A DNA stretch of 15,731 nt, taken from Saprospiraceae bacterium (lineage in GTDB: Bacteria; Bacteroidota; Bacteroidia; Chitinophagales; Saprospiraceae). The stretch covers positions 1 through 15,731 of the forward strand of contig JAJCYJ010000783.1 in assembly GCA_029262975.1 (NCBI GenBank), in the 5' to 3' direction. Position numbers and translations under genes: made by a program. This document shows, in pieces, positions 15,714-15,731 of the stretch. Below the pieces are notes generated by a model, which searched no databases, had not been told where the DNA came from, and saw nothing but the letters and a program-made list of their open reading frames with translations. How positions within the stretch are numbered: position 1 is the stretch's first letter; every line of letters starts with the position of its first letter.

Positions 15714-15731
15714 AATATCCTAAAAATATGC

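Larger units (their letters stand above)
15524..15731 (-). promoter_or_regulatory. Candidate structured leader of the arginine operon
   Basis: In minus-strand (transcript) order there are: a dyad at 15710-15691; a 6-bp hairpin with a GAAA tetraloop (15634-15619); a hairpin TATCT/AGATA-type stem (15613-15597, 7-nt loop); and a perfect 6-bp hairpin GATAGC-ACCTGA-GCTATC (15600-15583). The last two share bases 15597-15600 and cannot form together. CTCAGG (15637-15632) is complementary to CCTGAG (15593-15588), which spans the loop and closing base of the final hairpin, so a pseudoknot or alternative pairing is possible. GNRA is read on the minus strand, which agrees with transcription toward the GNAT gene. 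It matches no riboswitch class I recognise. No convincing TAnnTTTG promoter is seen inside the window, so transcription probably starts beyond 15731. Confidence 0.5.

Overview
The window looks like chromosomal DNA of a Bacteroidota bacterium, possibly a Saprospiria or Cytophaga-type lineage. Three things point there: a large secreted protein ending in a type IX secretion (T9SS) type B sorting domain, an N-acylornithine (not ornithine) carbamoyltransferase inside an arginine operon, and promoter-like sites of the Bacteroidota form TTG/TTTG-N16-TAnnTTTG. There are no tRNA or rRNA genes, insertion sequences, phage genes or CRISPR arrays, and the gene order reads as an ordinary core chromosome.

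Left part (1-7374, all minus strand). This holds a partial MbnP-like lipoprotein overlapping a DUF6702-type secreted protein, a 396-aa lipoprotein of unknown function, a 51-aa membrane protein, a YpdA/Bdr-type FAD/NADPH oxidoreductase whose usual active-site Cys position is Thr, an 847-aa T9SS cargo protein with its own promoter, and an enolase-superfamily dipeptide epimerase.

Middle (7515-9106, plus strand). A Kbp/YgaU homologue (BON + LysM) has a promoter-like site and a clear intrinsic terminator. It is followed by a two-gene unit: a small lipoprotein and a TTG-started membrane-anchored SH3 protein. Next come about 310 bp without a gene.

Right part (9417-15523, minus strand). Seven genes are packed end to end with 4-bp overlaps or very small gaps. 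In transcription order they are: GNAT acyltransferase (probable first step), argG, argC, argD, N-acylornithine carbamoyltransferase, a DUF1835-type protein, and a peptide-deformylase-like metalloprotein. The carbamoyltransferase has Ala at the acetyl/succinyl specificity position and lacks the lysine that is carboxylated in the acetylornithine enzyme. Both features favour the N-succinyl route known from Bacteroides fragilis. argB, argE and argH are not in the window.

Upstream of this operon (15524-15731) there is no recognised gene. The stretch contains a 20-bp dyad, a GAAA-tetraloop hairpin and two mutually exclusive hairpins with a further long-range complement. It therefore looks like a structured regulatory leader, and it overlaps a 51-codon ORF with tandem Arg codons. 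This leader and the two unexpected 3' operon members are the best candidates for undescribed biology here.
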